Shown piece after piece: positions 5,239 through 6,838 of a stretch of DNA of 6,838 bases. Source of the DNA: Nitrososphaeraceae archaeon (lineage in GTDB: Archaea > Thermoproteota > Nitrososphaeria > Nitrososphaerales > Nitrososphaeraceae); the NCBI GenBank assembly GCA_025449515.1, contig JANWJI010000090.1:1-6838 (forward strand). The letters run 5' to 3'. The position numbers were made by a program, and so were the translations under genes. Positions within the stretch are counted from its first letter, which is position 1; every line of letters begins with the position of its first letter. Below the pieces are notes generated by a model that saw only the letters and a list, made by a program, of their open reading frames with translations, did not search any database and was not told the DNA's origin.

Positions 5239-6838
5239 ATGGGATTAACTTCTAGTTCAAGTGAACGAGGTAATCCACCAGGAAATACTATAGATAGGAA
5301 CTTGAACACTCGATGGTCTAATCATGCGGTCGGCAAATATATTCAAGCTGACTTAGGCTCTGTGAAAACTATTTGTGAAGCAAGTATTGCGTGGTTCAGG
5401 GGAGATACCAGACAATACTTATTTGTAATTTCTACTTCTCATGATAGATTAAACTATCACAATGTCTTTAAAGGAATTAGCAGCAGCCATACACTTCAAC
5501 CAGAGAATTATCCAATTCATGGTACCGATGCTAGATACATAAAGATTACCGTATCTCGTAATATCGAGAATAATTGGGCCAGTATAAGTGAGATAACACT
5601 CTATGGGCTAAATACATCTACTAATCCGCCTCCATCGGTGAACCATTCCCCTACAGTTAGTAATGGTACAAGCATTACAACATCGCAAGATACGGCTGCG
5701 ATTATTCCAATAATCGTATCTGATCCTAATCAGGGAGATAGTGCAACAATTACCAACAAGAGTGCTCCTGCACATGGAAACCTATCGCTTGGTCCCACCC
5801 AAAATAGTTTTGTGTATAGACCTATCTCAGGATACTCTGGACCTGATAGTTTCACTATTCAGGCAACAGATAATCATGGAGCTCCAAGCAACATAGCAAC
5901 GGTGAGTATTATTGTTACCTCGTCAACATCTGGAGGTGAAACGGGGGGCACAGGTCAGGGCTTTGACAAGTTTGGAATAAAGGAGATTTATCCTACGAAA
6001 CCAGGTGGCGAGCAATGGTTCATGAATATGCAAGATCCAAATCCCGATAAGCAAACAAATCCGCCAAGTATGAGCAAAAATCCAGACGGCTCCTTCAAGG
6101 TGACTTCAACCCAAGTAAGGTATGCCGTCTCACCTATGTCTGGATATAATCCTAGCCAAATTAAAACGACCAACCAGAAGACAATGATACAACAGGGATA
6201 TATGCAATCACCAGGCGATTGGAAGAATGTAGAACTAACTGGGTATTTCAAAGTCAATAGTTTTACCAGTTCAACCAATAACGGAGCGGCACATATAGAA
6301 TTATTAGCACGTGGAGGAGTTCATACATCAAGTAAATCTTGTGAAGGAACGGCATACCACTCGAACTTGTATGAAACTGGACGGAGTAAATTTGAAAAAG
6401 AGCTTGAACACACAGCAGGCTATACCACAAATGACCCCGAGAAGTTTGGAGCAACTAACAAATTAGATGGGCGATGGATTGGACTAAAAGCTGTTTTCTT
6501 TACCCGTGCAGATGGTACAGTAAAATTGGAGCAATGGATTGACGATGACTCAGACAATATTAGTACGCCTGGTAATAAATGGCATAAATCTGTAGAATTT
6601 GTAGACAACGGAAACAATTGGGGAGGCGGACATCCAAATTGTGGTGGTACAGATAAGACAATGATCACATGGGGAGGCCCTCTTACTCACTTTAGATGGG
6701 ATAATATAGACAATATGGACATAAAATTTTTCACTGTAAGAGAAATTCAGCCTCCTACAATTGGATCTCCAACCACACGAGTACAGACTTCAAGTACATC
6801 TAATAATGAAAGTAAATATTCTCCTCCATCCGTAGTTA
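5239..6838 (+). CDS. Large multidomain surface protein: discoidin (F5/8C), cadherin-like Ig and lectin/lyase-like domain (3' end outside window)
   Basis: The frame is open from 5203 to the window edge (533 codons from ATG 5239). Residues 1-123 form a discoidin domain: NTIDRNLNTRWS (17-27), IQADLGSVKTIC46, RYIKITV, NNWASISEITLYG. Residues about 135-226 form a cadherin-like Ig repeat (NHSPTVSNG, ISGYSGPDSFTIQATDNHG). A Gly/Thr linker (about 228-241) leads to a beta-rich domain (about 242-504). This has HIELLARGGVH, WIGLKAVFF, KLEQWIDDDSD and FRWDNIDNMDIKFFTVREI, with C368 and C468. It resembles concanavalin-type polysaccharide lyase or lectin folds, but I see no clear catalytic site. A Ser/Thr-rich linker then runs off the window. 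The likely role is carbohydrate binding or adhesion at the cell surface. ATG 5239 is the first ATG after the stop, but the domain's first Cys (codon 5218) lies before it, so a product starting there lacks both the export signal and part of the domain. Probably one gene with 5026-5199. Confidence 0.75.
   Translation, partial: MGLTSSSSERGNPPGNTIDRNLNTRWSNHAVGKYIQADLGSVKTICEASIAWFRGDTRQYLFVISTSHDRLNYHNVFKGISSSHTLQPENYPIHGTDARYIKITVSRNIENNWASISEITLYGLNTSTNPPPSVNHSPTVSNGTSITTSQDTAAIIPIIVSDPNQGDSATITNKSAPAHGNLSLGPTQNSFVYRPISGYSGPDSFTIQATDNHGAPSNIATVSIIVTSSTSGGETGGTGQGFDKFGIKEIYPTKPGGEQWFMNMQDPNPDKQTNPPSMSKNPDGSFKVTSTQVRYAVSPMSGYNPSQIKTTNQKTMIQQGYMQSPGDWKNVELTGYFKVNSFTSSTNNGAAHIELLARGGVHTSSKSCEGTAYHSNLYETGRSKFEKELEHTAGYTTNDPEKFGATNKLDGRWIGLKAVFFTRADGTVKLEQWIDDDSDNISTPGNKWHKSVEFVDNGNNWGGGHPNCGGTDKTMITWGGPLTHFRWDNIDNMDIKFFTVREIQPPTIGSPTTRVQTSSTSNNESKYSPPSVV

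Noticed and set aside
5988..6668. Three minus-strand open frames opposite the large surface protein
   Set aside because: They are antisense to a continuous plus-strand domain-bearing frame; their Cys/Leu/Pro-rich composition is typical of shadows.
1..6838. CRISPR array, insertion sequence or other mobile element
   Set aside because: No regularly spaced repeats, transposase motifs or terminal inverted repeats with target duplications were seen.

Overview
The window is AT-rich archaeal DNA, most likely from an ammonia-oxidising thaumarchaeon of the Nitrososphaera/Nitrosocosmicus type. This is an inference. It rests on TATA-like boxes close to start codons with little Shine-Dalgarno signal, several exported proteins with one N-terminal hydrophobic segment and Asn/Ser/Thr-rich linkers, two cupredoxin-type proteins, two discoidin (F5/8 type C) proteins, a lone UBP-type zinc finger, and a small conserved protein that I associate from memory with this group.

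Left part (1-1800). The window opens in the last 43 codons of a probable PQQ-type glucose/sorbosone dehydrogenase (+). Facing it is a 93-residue UBP zinc-finger protein (-). A His-rich coding-like stretch lies just past its stop, in another frame. A 143-residue cytosolic conserved protein (+) follows and converges on an exported cupredoxin (-) with an amicyanin-like copper loop.

Middle (1800-4500). The cupredoxin shares a 166-nt divergent promoter region with a 302-residue exported protein (+). That protein has a cupredoxin-like core without the usual copper Cys, followed by a second domain with a CxxC. A gap of about 550 nt follows, holding a T-rich terminator candidate and one doubtful 49-codon minus-strand ORF. 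Next is a 365-residue membrane-anchored protein (-) with a C-terminal discoidin domain.

Right part (4500-6838). A spacer of about 500 nt with repeats and a possible gene remnant separates that gene from a divergent (+) discoidin gene. The second gene is the most striking object here. Its membrane/signal segment ends at an in-frame TAA (5200-5202), and the same frame then stays open to the window edge. It encodes a discoidin domain, a cadherin-like Ig domain and a beta-rich, lectin/lyase-like domain. The domain clearly starts before the next ATG, so the TAA falls inside what was one coding sequence.

Taken together, the window mostly encodes the cell-surface proteome: copper proteins and carbohydrate-binding or adhesion proteins. 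No mobile element, CRISPR array, tRNA or rRNA was seen. No operon is evident; genes are monocistronic and alternate in strand.
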